In this document: piece by piece, positions 31,506 to 40,062 of the stretch
Layout of the letters: the number at the start of each line of letters is the position of its first letter
Position numbering within the stretch: position 1 is the first letter of the stretch
Position numbers and translations under genes: made by a program
Assembly (NCBI RefSeq): GCF_000243275.1
Contig: NZ_CM001437.1
Span: 814,928 to 878,927, forward strand
From: Myroides odoratus DSM 2801
GTDB lineage: Bacteria > Bacteroidota > Bacteroidia > Flavobacteriales > Flavobacteriaceae
DNA: 64,000 bases
Reading direction: 5' to 3'
The notes under the pieces: generated by a model
What the model saw: the letters and a program-made list of their open reading frames with translations, nothing else
Database searches by the model: none
Told to the model about the DNA's origin: nothing

Positions 31506-32396
31506 TTATCCTTGGACTTTTTTCACCTGGGCTCTAAAATCTTTGGGAGTTTGATGTGTGAGTTTCTTAAAAAAACGATTGAAATAGGAGACGTCAGAAA
31601 AATTCAATGCATCAGCTATCGTTTGAATATTCTCTTCGCTATAGCCTACTAATCGCTTCGCTTCCAGTGCTAAACGTTCTTGTAGCTGTTGTTTTAATGT
31701 CTTCCCAATAGCCTGGTATAAAATTTCATTCATTCGCTTGACAGAGAGTGCAACTTGATCCGCATAAAACTCGTTTTTTCGCTGCGTTATATAATGTTCT
31801 TCTATGAGTTGCAATAATTTATGCATGCGTTCATCTAACACAATATGCTTTTCTGCTATTAAGGGTAAATCCTGTAAATGAACAATATACAATTGTAAAT
31901 ACTGCTCCAAAACAGTAGGTCGTTGATGCGTATTGAATTCAATTTCAATCAACAAATGCAGATACTCTAAGCGCAAACTTTCTTCAGCAGTAACCTCGAA
32001 TTTCAACTGGTTATGCCCCGTAAAAAATTGCTGTTTGGCTTCTTTAAACAAGACACTGTGAAAGTAATGTTTATCAATAGCTAAGCAATAGCCTCTACTG
32101 AAGCGCGGATCAAAATGGTGAACCTGACCTGGATAAATAATCCAAATTTCTTGAGGTTTAATCGGATAAGATATAAAGTCTATTTCGTGTTCTTGAGGGG
32201 AATCGACAGCCACAAACCAATAGATTTGATAAAAGTCGTACTGATAATGCCCCTCAAATTCAAACAGATCAATACTCTCCTCGATTCTGTAAAATTCAAT
32301 GGGTATATTCTTATCACTTTGCTGAACTTGAACAACTTTTGCTTTTGTCTTCATGCGTACTTTAGATGAGTTCATCTTGCAGTATTTGATTTCCAC
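31506..32396 (-). CDS. AraC-family transcriptional regulator
   Basis: 296 residues: an N-terminal cupin-like sensing domain (about 25-160, with the phrase QEIWIIYPGQVHHFDPRFSR) and a C-terminal double helix-turn-helix (about 195-296). The second HTH shows the family signature NIQTIADALNFSDVSYFNRF followed by FKKLTHQTPKDFR. Several in-frame starts exist (Met1, Met8, Met15 at 32354); the shorter ones are equally plausible. Placed upstream of the efflux pump, same strand, so a local regulator of it is likely. Confidence 0.85.
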   Translation of the reverse strand: MEIKYCKMNSSKVRMKTKAKVVQVQQSDKNIPIEFYRIEESIDLFEFEGHYQYDFYQIYWFVAVDSPQEHEIDFISYPIKPQEIWIIYPGQVHHFDPRFSRGYCLAIDKHYFHSVLFKEAKQQFFTGHNQLKFEVTAEESLRLEYLHLLIEIEFNTHQRPTVLEQYLQLYIVHLQDLPLIAEKHIVLDERMHKLLQLIEEHYITQRKNEFYADQVALSVKRMNEILYQAIGKTLKQQLQERLALEAKRLVGYSEENIQTIADALNFSDVSYFNRFFKKLTHQTPKDFRAQVKKVQG

Positions 32397-32632
32397 TTCC
32401 TGCAGTTTGTCTACTAAATAAAAACAAATATAAAGCTTAAAAAAATAAAATGCCTTTATTACATCAATGCTATTAGACTTTCTATCTTTCCTTATTTCTC
32501 TACTATTATCCTAAAAACAAGTTTAACAACAAGTACAGAAAAACCTCCTAAATAGTTAACAATTAGACTTATTTTAATAAAAATACGTATTTATTCTTAA
32601 ATTAGGTTAACCAATTTTTAATTTATACGATT

Positions 32633-33016
32633 ATGAAAAATTTATTTTTAGTATTGACTTTATTCTTGTCTTTTAGTGCTTTTGCACAATATGATAAACC
32701 AGCACCAAAACCTGATATATCAGGCTGGTTTCGATATGAGTTCTATACTTGTGACAGTAATGGCCACCGAATTACAGATCATAGGAATCCAAAGTACAAG
32801 AAATTTACAGTAGAAATATACCAAACCATTTATGGCACACCACCTACGGGTATTTTATATACTATTGTTCAACAAGTTTCAGATCAAATCTGCCAATATG
32901 GTGAACTTTCACGTTTTTATCCTAATGTAAGGATACTTGATATTGAATACTCTTCTTATATTGGTATAGGAGACCCAATAACACCAGGTCCAGTAATAAT
33001 TAAACCTGTAAAATAA
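32633..33016 (+). CDS. Small secreted protein (127 aa)
   Basis: Signal peptide MKNLFLVLTLFLSFSAFAQY, cleavage after Ala18. The mature part holds PDISGWFRYEFYTCDSNGHR and a Pro-rich end (DPITPGPVIIKPVK), with two Cys. Not evidently related to the duplicated pair upstream despite similar size. Function unknown. Confidence 0.7.
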   Translation: MKNLFLVLTLFLSFSAFAQYDKPAPKPDISGWFRYEFYTCDSNGHRITDHRNPKYKKFTVEIYQTIYGTPPTGILYTIVQQVSDQICQYGELSRFYPNVRILDIEYSSYIGIGDPITPGPVIIKPVK

Positions 33017-33017
33017 T

Positions 33018-33047
33018 AAAAAAGGCTCGTTTAAACGAGCCTTTTTT
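33018..33047. terminator. Perfect palindromic terminator
   Basis: AAAAAGGCTCGTTTAAACGAGCCTTTTT is fully self-complementary. It stands between convergent genes and can serve both. Confidence 0.85.
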
Positions 33048-33053
33048 ATTATT

Positions 33054-33293
33054 TTACAATTGGGTCATTGTTACTAATTGAGCATGAGGCACTTTAAAGT
33101 GCTGCATACCATCACTAAAAATATAATGATTGACTTGTTGTTTATCTGTATAATCTAACGCAATTAATTTTTTATCTCTACTTACAGATTCTACTTTTCC
33201 ATTGCGTTCTTCTTTATACGAAACCATAAACCTTTTTCCAACTAATTCGCAAATGCTAGTGGTATCTAGCTCAAAAATCTCATTTGAGGTCAT
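33054..33293 (-). CDS. Hypothetical protein (79 aa)
   Basis: MTSNEIFELDTTSICELVGK start; small beta-rich protein (RFMVSYKEERNGKVESVSRD, VNHYIFSDGMQHFKVPHAQL). Reads like a compact host protein with normal codon use. No recognised family. Confidence 0.6.
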   Translation of the reverse strand: MTSNEIFELDTTSICELVGKRFMVSYKEERNGKVESVSRDKKLIALDYTDKQQVNHYIFSDGMQHFKVPHAQLVTMTQL

Positions 33294-33490
33294 ATTTTTA
33301 AATTTTAAATGATATTCTTGTAAGATACTAAAAATTAAGCAGATAAACTAATTTAGCTACGGTAGGCAGACAGTTTAGCTTCTCAAATGAACCTTATTAT
33401 CGAATGAAATCACGTTTTATTGTAATTTTATCGATCAATTATCTTTCATCCTTATATTCAATACATAAAAAAACTATCTTTATTTTCTAA

Positions 33491-33880
33491 TTGTTAGCAT
33501 CGATGAACATGTCTTCTTTCAACTTAAAAACAATAGAACTAAAGAGTTTTATTCCGGCAAAGGATTTTCAAACTTCTCTAGCTTTTTACACCGCTTTGGG
33601 TTTCGAAATTTTGTGGCAAGAGGAACAACTATGTCTATTTGCACTAGGACAGACCAAATTCTTTTTGCAAAATCTCTATACCAAAGAGTGGGCAGAAAAC
33701 ACCATGCTCCATTTGCATGTAGAAAATGCAGATGCTTGGCATAGCCACATAAAAGAATTAAATCTACACCATACCTTTACTTTCACTTTGACAGATCCTG
33801 AAGATCGAGCATGGAAAATGCGTGATTTTGTTCTCATTGACCCTTCTGGAGTACTTTGGAGAATTGCGCATAATATCTAA
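33491..33880 (+). CDS. VOC (glyoxalase/bleomycin-resistance) family protein
   Basis: One VOC fold of about 125 residues: IELKSFIPAKDFQTSLAFYT, ALGFEILWQEEQLCLFALGQ, MLHLHVENADAWHSHIKEL and FVLIDPSGVLWRI. The metal-binding positions of true glyoxalase I are only partly kept (His in LHLHV, none clear in the first strand), so a binding or sequestering protein is as likely as an enzyme. The first four residues are doubtful; Met5 or Met7 may be the start. Confidence 0.8.
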   Translation: MLASMNMSSFNLKTIELKSFIPAKDFQTSLAFYTALGFEILWQEEQLCLFALGQTKFFLQNLYTKEWAENTMLHLHVENADAWHSHIKELNLHHTFTFTLTDPEDRAWKMRDFVLIDPSGVLWRIAHNI

Positions 33881-33930
33881 GGGTATTTTTTTTATTCCAC
33901 GCATTATTTATTTCTACTAACTCAATCCAT

Positions 33931-34557
33931 ATGTCTACTTCTCTTCAACTTGAATTCCAACACATTGTTGGTCAATATTCAACAGATCAAAATTTAATAC
34001 AATCCTATTGGCTTGAAATAAAAAAGCAATACGAAACAGCTGGGCGATATTATCACAACTTAACCCATCTCAAGAATATACTAGAGGAGTTAAATGAGAT
34101 ACGTGCTGAAATAAACGATTGGGAGGCAATCTTATGCTCTGTTTTTTATCATGATATCATCTATGATGCCCGCGCTCAAGATAATGAAGAACAAAGTGCT
34201 CAACTTGCAAAAGAAAGATTAACCATTCTTCAACTACCAGAATCAAAAATAGAGTTGATTTTCAATCAAATAATAGCAACTAAGCAACATCGAAAATCTA
34301 CAAATTCAGACATCAATTACTTTTTGGATGCAGATCTTAGTATTTTAGGGAAGGATTGGGAGCAATACAAAAGATATTATCAAAATATCAGAAAAGAATA
34401 TGCTATTTACCCTGATGATGTGTATAACCACGGTAGAAAAAAAACGCTTACTCATTTTTTAACCTTTGAAACTATATTTAATACTCCTTATTTCAAGTCA
34501 AAATACGAAAATCAAGCTCGGCACAATATCGAAAAAGAACTAAACCTACTTCACTAA
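33931..34557 (+). CDS. HD-superfamily metal-dependent phosphohydrolase
   Basis: Matches the predicted phosphohydrolase family COG4339: ETAGRYYHNLTHLKNILEEL (His pair), SVFYHDIIYDARAQDNEEQS (HD motif, then an acidic NEE) and FLDADLSILGKDWEQYKRYY with the final Asp. These give the H...HD...D metal site of HD proteins. Typical length is about 200 residues. Substrate unknown, probably a nucleotide. Separate transcript from its neighbours, judging by spacing. Confidence 0.8.
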   Translation: MSTSLQLEFQHIVGQYSTDQNLIQSYWLEIKKQYETAGRYYHNLTHLKNILEELNEIRAEINDWEAILCSVFYHDIIYDARAQDNEEQSAQLAKERLTILQLPESKIELIFNQIIATKQHRKSTNSDINYFLDADLSILGKDWEQYKRYYQNIRKEYAIYPDDVYNHGRKKTLTHFLTFETIFNTPYFKSKYENQARHNIEKELNLLH

Positions 34558-34692
34558 TATCACTAAAAACAAACCAACAACAAATCAAATAAGTTAAAAA
34601 AAGGAATATTTCATTTTTTATTTTTTTAAAAATATTTTTCCATATGTTTATTTTTATTAAATTTAACAATAAAACCTTAAATATTTTTAATT

Positions 34693-35418
34693 ATGAAAAG
34701 ATTTTTTTTACTCAGTTTTGCCTTGGTATTTTTATCTTGTGCGAAAGATGAACCTCTCACGAACGAGGGAAGTCTAGGAAATGAAATAACAACCGTTGAC
34801 AATGGAATTGGATATCACTCTCCTTATAATTACACTAAACCTTCTTATATAGAACAAAATAATATCTCTTATATGTTTTATAACAATACCAATCTCATCT
34901 TTCAAGTTACTCCAAATTTTGCTCCAGCCTATTATCAATATTATAGTACTTCAACTGCGTATTATACAAATGCAACAGAAATAAATATAGCCCCTAATGA
35001 CAGTCGAATTTACACGTCTGTGGCTGCAGTTCCAACAATTCAAGTTTATCCTTGGGGATCAGATGATTATTTTGATTTTCCAACAGGACCAGGAGACTTA
35101 GCGAAGAGAGGAAAGCTTTTTTACATTGATTTTACTGTTAATAATGAACCTAACAGTATAGGAACAGTAAAAATTCCTTTCCCTTATAATGTAAATAGCA
35201 GTAATGGTTTACCTTACCCTTGGAGACCTACAGGAATATCAGATAATGTTTTAAATGATGAACTAATTTATAACTATATAACGCGAGAAGTATGTTCAAC
35301 AATAAATCCTGAAAGGCCTATAAAAGATTTTTTTCGATTCACATATAATGATCGAAACTATATTGTAAAATCTGACATAAGTGAGAATAAAGTTATTTTC
35401 ACTCTGAACTACAACTAA
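34693..35418 (+). CDS. Lipoprotein of unknown function (241 aa)
   Basis: Signal MKRFFLLSFALVFLSCAKDE with lipidation at Cys16; the residues after the Cys (AKDEP) are acidic, as in Bacteroidota lipoproteins exported toward the cell surface. The mature protein is rich in Tyr and Asn, predicted beta, and has no recognised domain. Stand-alone gene followed by a terminator. Confidence 0.75.
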   Translation: MKRFFLLSFALVFLSCAKDEPLTNEGSLGNEITTVDNGIGYHSPYNYTKPSYIEQNNISYMFYNNTNLIFQVTPNFAPAYYQYYSTSTAYYTNATEINIAPNDSRIYTSVAAVPTIQVYPWGSDDYFDFPTGPGDLAKRGKLFYIDFTVNNEPNSIGTVKIPFPYNVNSSNGLPYPWRPTGISDNVLNDELIYNYITREVCSTINPERPIKDFFRFTYNDRNYIVKSDISENKVIFTLNYN

Positions 35419-35436
35419 AAAAAATTTAGATCAACA

Positions 35437-35466
35437 AAAAAGTCTTTGGATTCCCAAAGACTTTTT
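35437..35466. terminator. Terminator between convergent genes
   Basis: AAAAAGTCTTTGG and CCAAAGACTTTTT (13 bp) around a four-base loop; works for either strand. Confidence 0.85.
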
Positions 35467-35469
35467 CTA

Positions 35470-36048
35470 TTATTTTGCTTGAATTAACTCATCCAATGTT
35501 ACTCTAAATTTGGAGCTATTCCAATCTGCAGCTCTGAATTTTTTCACTACGATATTCCCGTGTTTATCTATGACATAAGAAGCGGGTAACGAAGTAGAAT
35601 ACAAAGCCGCTGGTGGTCCATCTTGTTGAAAGTAACTCGGTAAGGTATATCCATGTTTCTCTTTAAACGCTTTTACTTTCTCAGGAGTATCTGTTGTAAC
35701 AAATAAAAAGACAACGCTATTTTTATAATCGTCATATAGGGCTTGAAAACTAGGTTTTTCTGCAATACAAGGAGGACACCAAGTAGCCCAAAAATTCAGG
35801 ATAACAACTTTTCCTTTTGTTTGGTTTATATCAAATACGCGACCTTCTTCATCTAATAAAGTCCAACCGTCCAAGCTTACTTGCTCAACATCTTCTTGCT
35901 TCTCTAAACTGGGACTCATCGCTATTAGTCGATTCACCCAAACCTTAAACGTTGTCCCCAATGGAGTGAATAACAGCACAAAAAGAATAAGGATAAAAAC
36001 TAGATTGCCTATCCATCCTTTTTTCTTTTTTTCTCCTTTATTAAACAT
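35470..36048 (-). CDS. TlpA-like membrane-anchored thioredoxin
   Basis: 192 residues: a basic cytosolic start, one membrane anchor (about 12-30, GNLVFILILFVLLFTPLG) and a periplasmic thioredoxin fold with ILNFWATWCPPCIAEKPSFQ (Cys91, Cys94) and the cis-proline loop STSLPASYVIDKHGNI. TlpA/ResA-like proteins reduce disulfides in the periplasm, often for cytochrome c maturation. No cytochrome genes are adjacent, so the partner is open. Runs convergent to the lipoprotein gene. Confidence 0.85.
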   Translation of the reverse strand: MFNKGEKKKKGWIGNLVFILILFVLLFTPLGTTFKVWVNRLIAMSPSLEKQEDVEQVSLDGWTLLDEEGRVFDINQTKGKVVILNFWATWCPPCIAEKPSFQALYDDYKNSVVFLFVTTDTPEKVKAFKEKHGYTLPSYFQQDGPPAALYSTSLPASYVIDKHGNIVVKKFRAADWNSSKFRVTLDELIQAK

Positions 36049-36161
36049 ACCTAAATTTATTTAGCATAAATATATAAAATTTACACCCATACTGCCAAAT
36101 AAAAATTATTAATTTTATTTTTAATAATTTTTAACCTTTTTTATTTAATATATTCACAATA

Positions 36162-37478
36162 TTATTCCTTAAACATATCATCAAAGGTAATTTCTTTCCT
36201 TCCTGGCAATACAATATTTAAAATAATACCAATAATGGAAGCCAAAGCCATCCCCTCAATAGACATTAAATCACCAATATGGATCGCTGCGCCCCCTATT
36301 CCAATGATTAAGATGACAGAAGAGATAATTAAATTGCGTTTTACTTTAAAATCTACATTATTCTCTACTAACATACGCAAACCACTTGAAGCAATAATTC
36401 CAAACAACAAGATTGATACTCCGCCCATTACAGGAGAAGGAATAGTAGCTAACAAAGCTGTTATTTTTCCACAAAATCCAAATAAAATAGCAAAACAAGC
36501 GGCTCCAATGAATACATAAATACTAAAAGCACGCGTGATGGCTAATACCCCAATATTTTCTCCATACGTTGTATTAGGTGGTCCGCCAATTAAAGACGCT
36601 AACATCGTAGCTACTCCATCTCCTAACATAGAACGATCTAGTCCTGGATCTTTGATTAAATCTTTATTGACTACTTTACTCAATACCAATTGATGTCCGA
36701 TGTGTTCTGCGATAGGTACAATCGCCACAGGCAGCATCACAAATACGACGTATAAGGTTACAGTTGGTGTATAATCTACGAAAGGAATGGTAAAATTAGG
36801 CACCTGAAACCAAGCAGCTTCCATCACGGGTGCAAAGTTGACAACTCCTATACTAGCTGAAAACACATATCCTCCAATAATTCCAACTAAAACGGGAATA
36901 ACGCTCAAAAAACCTCTGGTAAAAATAGCTGCTATAATGGTTATAGCCAACGTAACTAAACCAATGGATACATAGGTAATATCATATTCATTTGATGGAT
37001 TATTGGTAATCATACCAACAGCTGTACTCGCCAAGCCCAAACCAATCACCATAATCACAGGTCCCACTACAATAGGAGGCAATAATTTCATCAACCAATT
37101 GGTACCTGCTTTAGCAATTAAAAGCGCTACTAAGGAATATACCACACCTACCAAAAAGCTTCCTACTAAGAAACTTCCCACAGGTACATCATTTGTCGTT
37201 ACTTGTTCCATTGCCTTAATAGCAATGATAGGATTAATAAAAGCGAAAGAAGATCCTAAATAAGAAGGGACTTTTCCTCTCGTAATGGCGATAAAAACCA
37301 GGGTACCTATTCCACTTGATATCAACGCAATGGCAGGGTCCATTTCCGTTAAGGTAGGGACTAATACCGTTGCTCCAAACATGGCAAATAGATGCTGAAT
37401 ACTCAACAATAACCATTGTCCTAATTTGGGTTTTTCATCAATAGCCAATACAATGTTTTGATCTGTACTTTCGTTCAT
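36162..37478 (-). CDS. Uracil/xanthine permease (NCS2 family, UraA type)
   Basis: 438 residues, about 14 hydrophobic segments. The NCS2 signatures are present: ATVLVPTLTEMDPAIALIS near the start, the half-helix motif YLGSSFAFINPI, PIAEHIGHQLVLSKVVNKD carrying the substrate-binding Glu, and GGPPNTTYGENIGVLAITR. These favour the uracil branch, importing nucleobase with a proton. No pyrimidine genes flank it. Typical length is 430. Confidence 0.9.
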   Translation of the reverse strand: MNESTDQNIVLAIDEKPKLGQWLLLSIQHLFAMFGATVLVPTLTEMDPAIALISSGIGTLVFIAITRGKVPSYLGSSFAFINPIIAIKAMEQVTTNDVPVGSFLVGSFLVGVVYSLVALLIAKAGTNWLMKLLPPIVVGPVIMVIGLGLASTAVGMITNNPSNEYDITYVSIGLVTLAITIIAAIFTRGFLSVIPVLVGIIGGYVFSASIGVVNFAPVMEAAWFQVPNFTIPFVDYTPTVTLYVVFVMLPVAIVPIAEHIGHQLVLSKVVNKDLIKDPGLDRSMLGDGVATMLASLIGGPPNTTYGENIGVLAITRAFSIYVFIGAACFAILFGFCGKITALLATIPSPVMGGVSILLFGIIASSGLRMLVENNVDFKVKRNLIISSVILIIGIGGAAIHIGDLMSIEGMALASIIGIILNIVLPGRKEITFDDMFKE

Positions 37479-37554
37479 GTTGTTATTTATTTAAAAACAG
37501 GTACGAAAATAGAGCATTTTCACACAAAACGGAAACAATAACAACGTATACTTC

Positions 37555-38775
37555 TTATTTAGCAGTTCTACTTCTCGTTGTTGCATAAGTAGATAGCAAT
37601 GCAAGAGATGCTAAAATCACAAGGGTAATAAAGAATCCGCCCCAATTATCGTTGTTGATAAAAAAGCCCGTTGAGCTTCCAATTAATGTAGAACCCATAT
37701 AGTAAAAGAACCAATACAAAGCAGTCGCTGAACTTTTCGCCTTGCCTCCCAATTGAGTTACCACACGGCTAGCAATGGTATGCCCGCTAAAAAAAGCAAC
37801 CGTAAAAATGGTCAAGCCCAATAAGATGACTGTTAAATTCGCTATATACATCAGCCCTAATCCCAACAACAATAATCCCAAGGCTAATAATAAGATATTT
37901 TTGGCTGCATAGCGATCGGATAAGCGCCCAGCAACTAAATTACCGACAATACCAAAAGCATACATCAAGAAAATTAAAGCAATAATATAATGAGGTAAAC
38001 TATAGGGTGGTGCTTCTAATTTAAAGCCCAAATAATTATAAATACTGACGAAAGTTCCCATCAAACAAATCCCCACTACATACATCGCTAAGATTTTTTT
38101 ATTTCGAAAGATGCTTTGCATCTGACGCATTTTCTTATTGAATTTTACTTTTTGCGGTTGAAAAAATTGAGACTCCGGAAAGAGATAGTAAAATACAATG
38201 GCAATACTAAAAGCAAGCAAGCCAATGGTAAGCACTGCAATTTGCCAATTGAACCATCCACTGACTAAAGCGGCAATAATACGCCCAAACATTCCTCCAA
38301 AAGTATTTCCGGCAAGATAAAAACTAATCGCCGTTCCGATGGATTTAGAATCGATTTCCTCAGCTAAATAAGCCAACGTAACCGCTGATACTCCAGAGAT
38401 ACAAATCCCCTTTAAAAAGTTAATATTAATCAGTAGTGCAAAATCATATACAAAAACGGAGAGTAGCGTCAACAAGGTCGAAGTCACCAAAGAAAATAAC
38501 ATGATATCTTTACGAGGATAACGATCTGCAATAAAAGCAAACAATAGTAATCCAATAGCCATCCCAAAGGTAGAGGCTGAAACCAAATAGCTACTTTCAG
38601 CTGGGGTTACAGCAAAAAATTGCGTAATTTCTGACAAGAGTGGTTGGTAGTTATACAATTGGGCAAATACAGACACGCCTATTAAAAAGATGCCCCATTT
38701 GATTCGCTTATAGCGCACACTACCTTTGACTGCTTTTTCTGCTTCGCTAAAGTCAATATAAGCGGTTGTTGCCAT
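37555..38775 (-). CDS. MFS transporter (YnfM-like, arabinose-efflux branch)
   Basis: 406 residues and 12 hydrophobic segments. YNYQPLLSEITQFFAVTPAE and LLFAFIADRYPRKDIMLF place it near YnfM/AraJ-type exporters. Divergently transcribed from a LysR regulator 94 bases away, a common arrangement in which the regulator controls the exporter. Substrate unknown. Confidence 0.85.
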   Translation of the reverse strand: MATTAYIDFSEAEKAVKGSVRYKRIKWGIFLIGVSVFAQLYNYQPLLSEITQFFAVTPAESSYLVSASTFGMAIGLLLFAFIADRYPRKDIMLFSLVTSTLLTLLSVFVYDFALLININFLKGICISGVSAVTLAYLAEEIDSKSIGTAISFYLAGNTFGGMFGRIIAALVSGWFNWQIAVLTIGLLAFSIAIVFYYLFPESQFFQPQKVKFNKKMRQMQSIFRNKKILAMYVVGICLMGTFVSIYNYLGFKLEAPPYSLPHYIIALIFLMYAFGIVGNLVAGRLSDRYAAKNILLLALGLLLLGLGLMYIANLTVILLGLTIFTVAFFSGHTIASRVVTQLGGKAKSSATALYWFFYYMGSTLIGSSTGFFINNDNWGGFFITLVILASLALLSTYATTRSRTAK

Positions 38776-38869
38776 TTTTATCTTGATATTTGAAGTAAAG
38801 TTAAGCTTAAGTTCTAAATTTGTAAAACGGTATTTTTCTATAACATCAATCGATAAAACCGATTAACCC
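38776..38869. promoter_or_regulatory. Divergent promoter region between MFS exporter and LysR regulator
   Basis: 94-base gap with outward-facing genes; expected to hold the LysR operator. AT-rich dyad-like stretches (AAAACGG, CCGATT) are present, but I cannot define boxes confidently. Confidence 0.35.
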
Positions 38870-39763
38870 ATGGAACTAAGACAACTCAAATACTTTTTAA
38901 AAGCAAAAGAACTGCTCAACTTTACGGAAGCAGCAAAAGAGCTTTACATTACACAGAGCACTCTCTCTCAACAGATTAAACAATTGGAAGATGAATTGGG
39001 TATTCCCCTATTTGATCGCATTGGTAAACGCGTTTCTATTACTGAAGCAGGGGAACTCTTTGCAACGTATGCAGAAAAGAGTATTCAAGCTTCCAATGAT
39101 GGCAAACTCATCCTCGATGATTTAAAGCAAGTGAACACAGGTACATTGAGTATTGGTTTGACTTGGGGACTTAAATCTATCGTTATTAATGCGTTTAAAA
39201 ATTTCATCGCGCAATTTCCTAAAATTAAATTGCAAGTAACTTTTGGAACCACAACAGAATTAATTGATGCTTTGCTCAAACAAGAGATTGATTTTGCCTT
39301 GACGTTTTATGAAGGCAAACACAGCGATGAACTTGTGCACGAACCCATTATGAGTTCAGATATGGCCGTTATTGTAGCTGCAACGAGTCCTTTAGCAACG
39401 AAGGAGAGTATTGACCTAAAGGAAGTGGAGCAATTGACTTTAGCACTTCCTGTCAAAGGATTCAGTACCCGCGACTTCTTAGATCGTCAATTTGAAAAAT
39501 ACAAAATTCACCCGAATGTAACTGTAGAAGTGAACTATACGGCTACAATTGTCGATTTAGTGCGTACAGGAGCTTTTCAAACGATTCTAACCCTAGCGAC
39601 CGTACATGGCGAAAAAGATTTATGTGCCATCCCTATTCGAGGTAAAAACATGAGAAGAGAAGCGGTAACTTTGCGCTTAAAAGACAGCTACCAAAAGAAA
39701 GCAGCTATTTATTTTATTGATTTATTAAAAGCGGAGGATAAAGAGGAATATAATCAACTTTAG
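38870..39763 (+). CDS. LysR-family transcriptional regulator
   Basis: 297 residues, standard LTTR length. N-terminal winged HTH: MELRQLKYFLKAKELLNFTE, AAKELYITQSTLSQQIKQLE and DELGIPLFDRIGKRVSITEA. The C-terminal effector domain begins near residue 90 (GTLSIGLTWGLKSIVINAFK). Closest in feel to the CynR/CysB-like group. Probable controller of the divergent MFS gene. Confidence 0.9.
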   Translation: MELRQLKYFLKAKELLNFTEAAKELYITQSTLSQQIKQLEDELGIPLFDRIGKRVSITEAGELFATYAEKSIQASNDGKLILDDLKQVNTGTLSIGLTWGLKSIVINAFKNFIAQFPKIKLQVTFGTTTELIDALLKQEIDFALTFYEGKHSDELVHEPIMSSDMAVIVAATSPLATKESIDLKEVEQLTLALPVKGFSTRDFLDRQFEKYKIHPNVTVEVNYTATIVDLVRTGAFQTILTLATVHGEKDLCAIPIRGKNMRREAVTLRLKDSYQKKAAIYFIDLLKAEDKEEYNQL

Positions 39764-39898
39764 ATTGGAAAGAGGAAATTGGAAAGAAGATATTAGAAAG
39801 GGGATTAACTGATAACTGATAACCAATAACTGAAATTGGAGAGAGGAAAAGGGATTAACTTCTAACCCATAACTTTTAACCCATAACCAAGTAATAAT
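39764..39898. repeat. Simple-repeat intergenic stretch
   Basis: Degenerate runs of GGAAAGAGGAAATT and TAACTGATAACTGATAACC/TTAACCCATAACC type. Similar TTAACCG... runs lie at 53440-53480. No gene. Confidence 0.5.
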
Positions 39899-39932
39899 AA
39901 AAAAAGCGAAAGATAAAATCTTTCGCTTTTTT
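39899..39932. terminator. Terminator after the LysR gene region
   Basis: AAAAAGCGAAAGAT and ATCTTTCGCTTTTT (14 bp) around a three-base loop. Confidence 0.85.
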
Positions 39933-39990
39933 ATTTGATGTCAATATTGTTAGTTGAGAATCGGTTATTCAATCTCTCATTTCTCCTTTA

Positions 39991-40062
39991 TCTCACAAAT
40001 TTTATATTTGTTTTCGTGTTCGATGAATCTACACTGCGTTTCGATTTCCAATTTCCACTACG
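39991..40062. repeat. Dispersed intergenic repeat, copy 1
   Basis: TTTTATATTTGTTTTCGTGT, then TCGATGAATCTACACTGCGT and TTCGATTTCCA. A related, extended set lies at 51031-51160. It abuts the 3' end of the aconitase gene, whose stop begins at 40063. Confidence 0.7.
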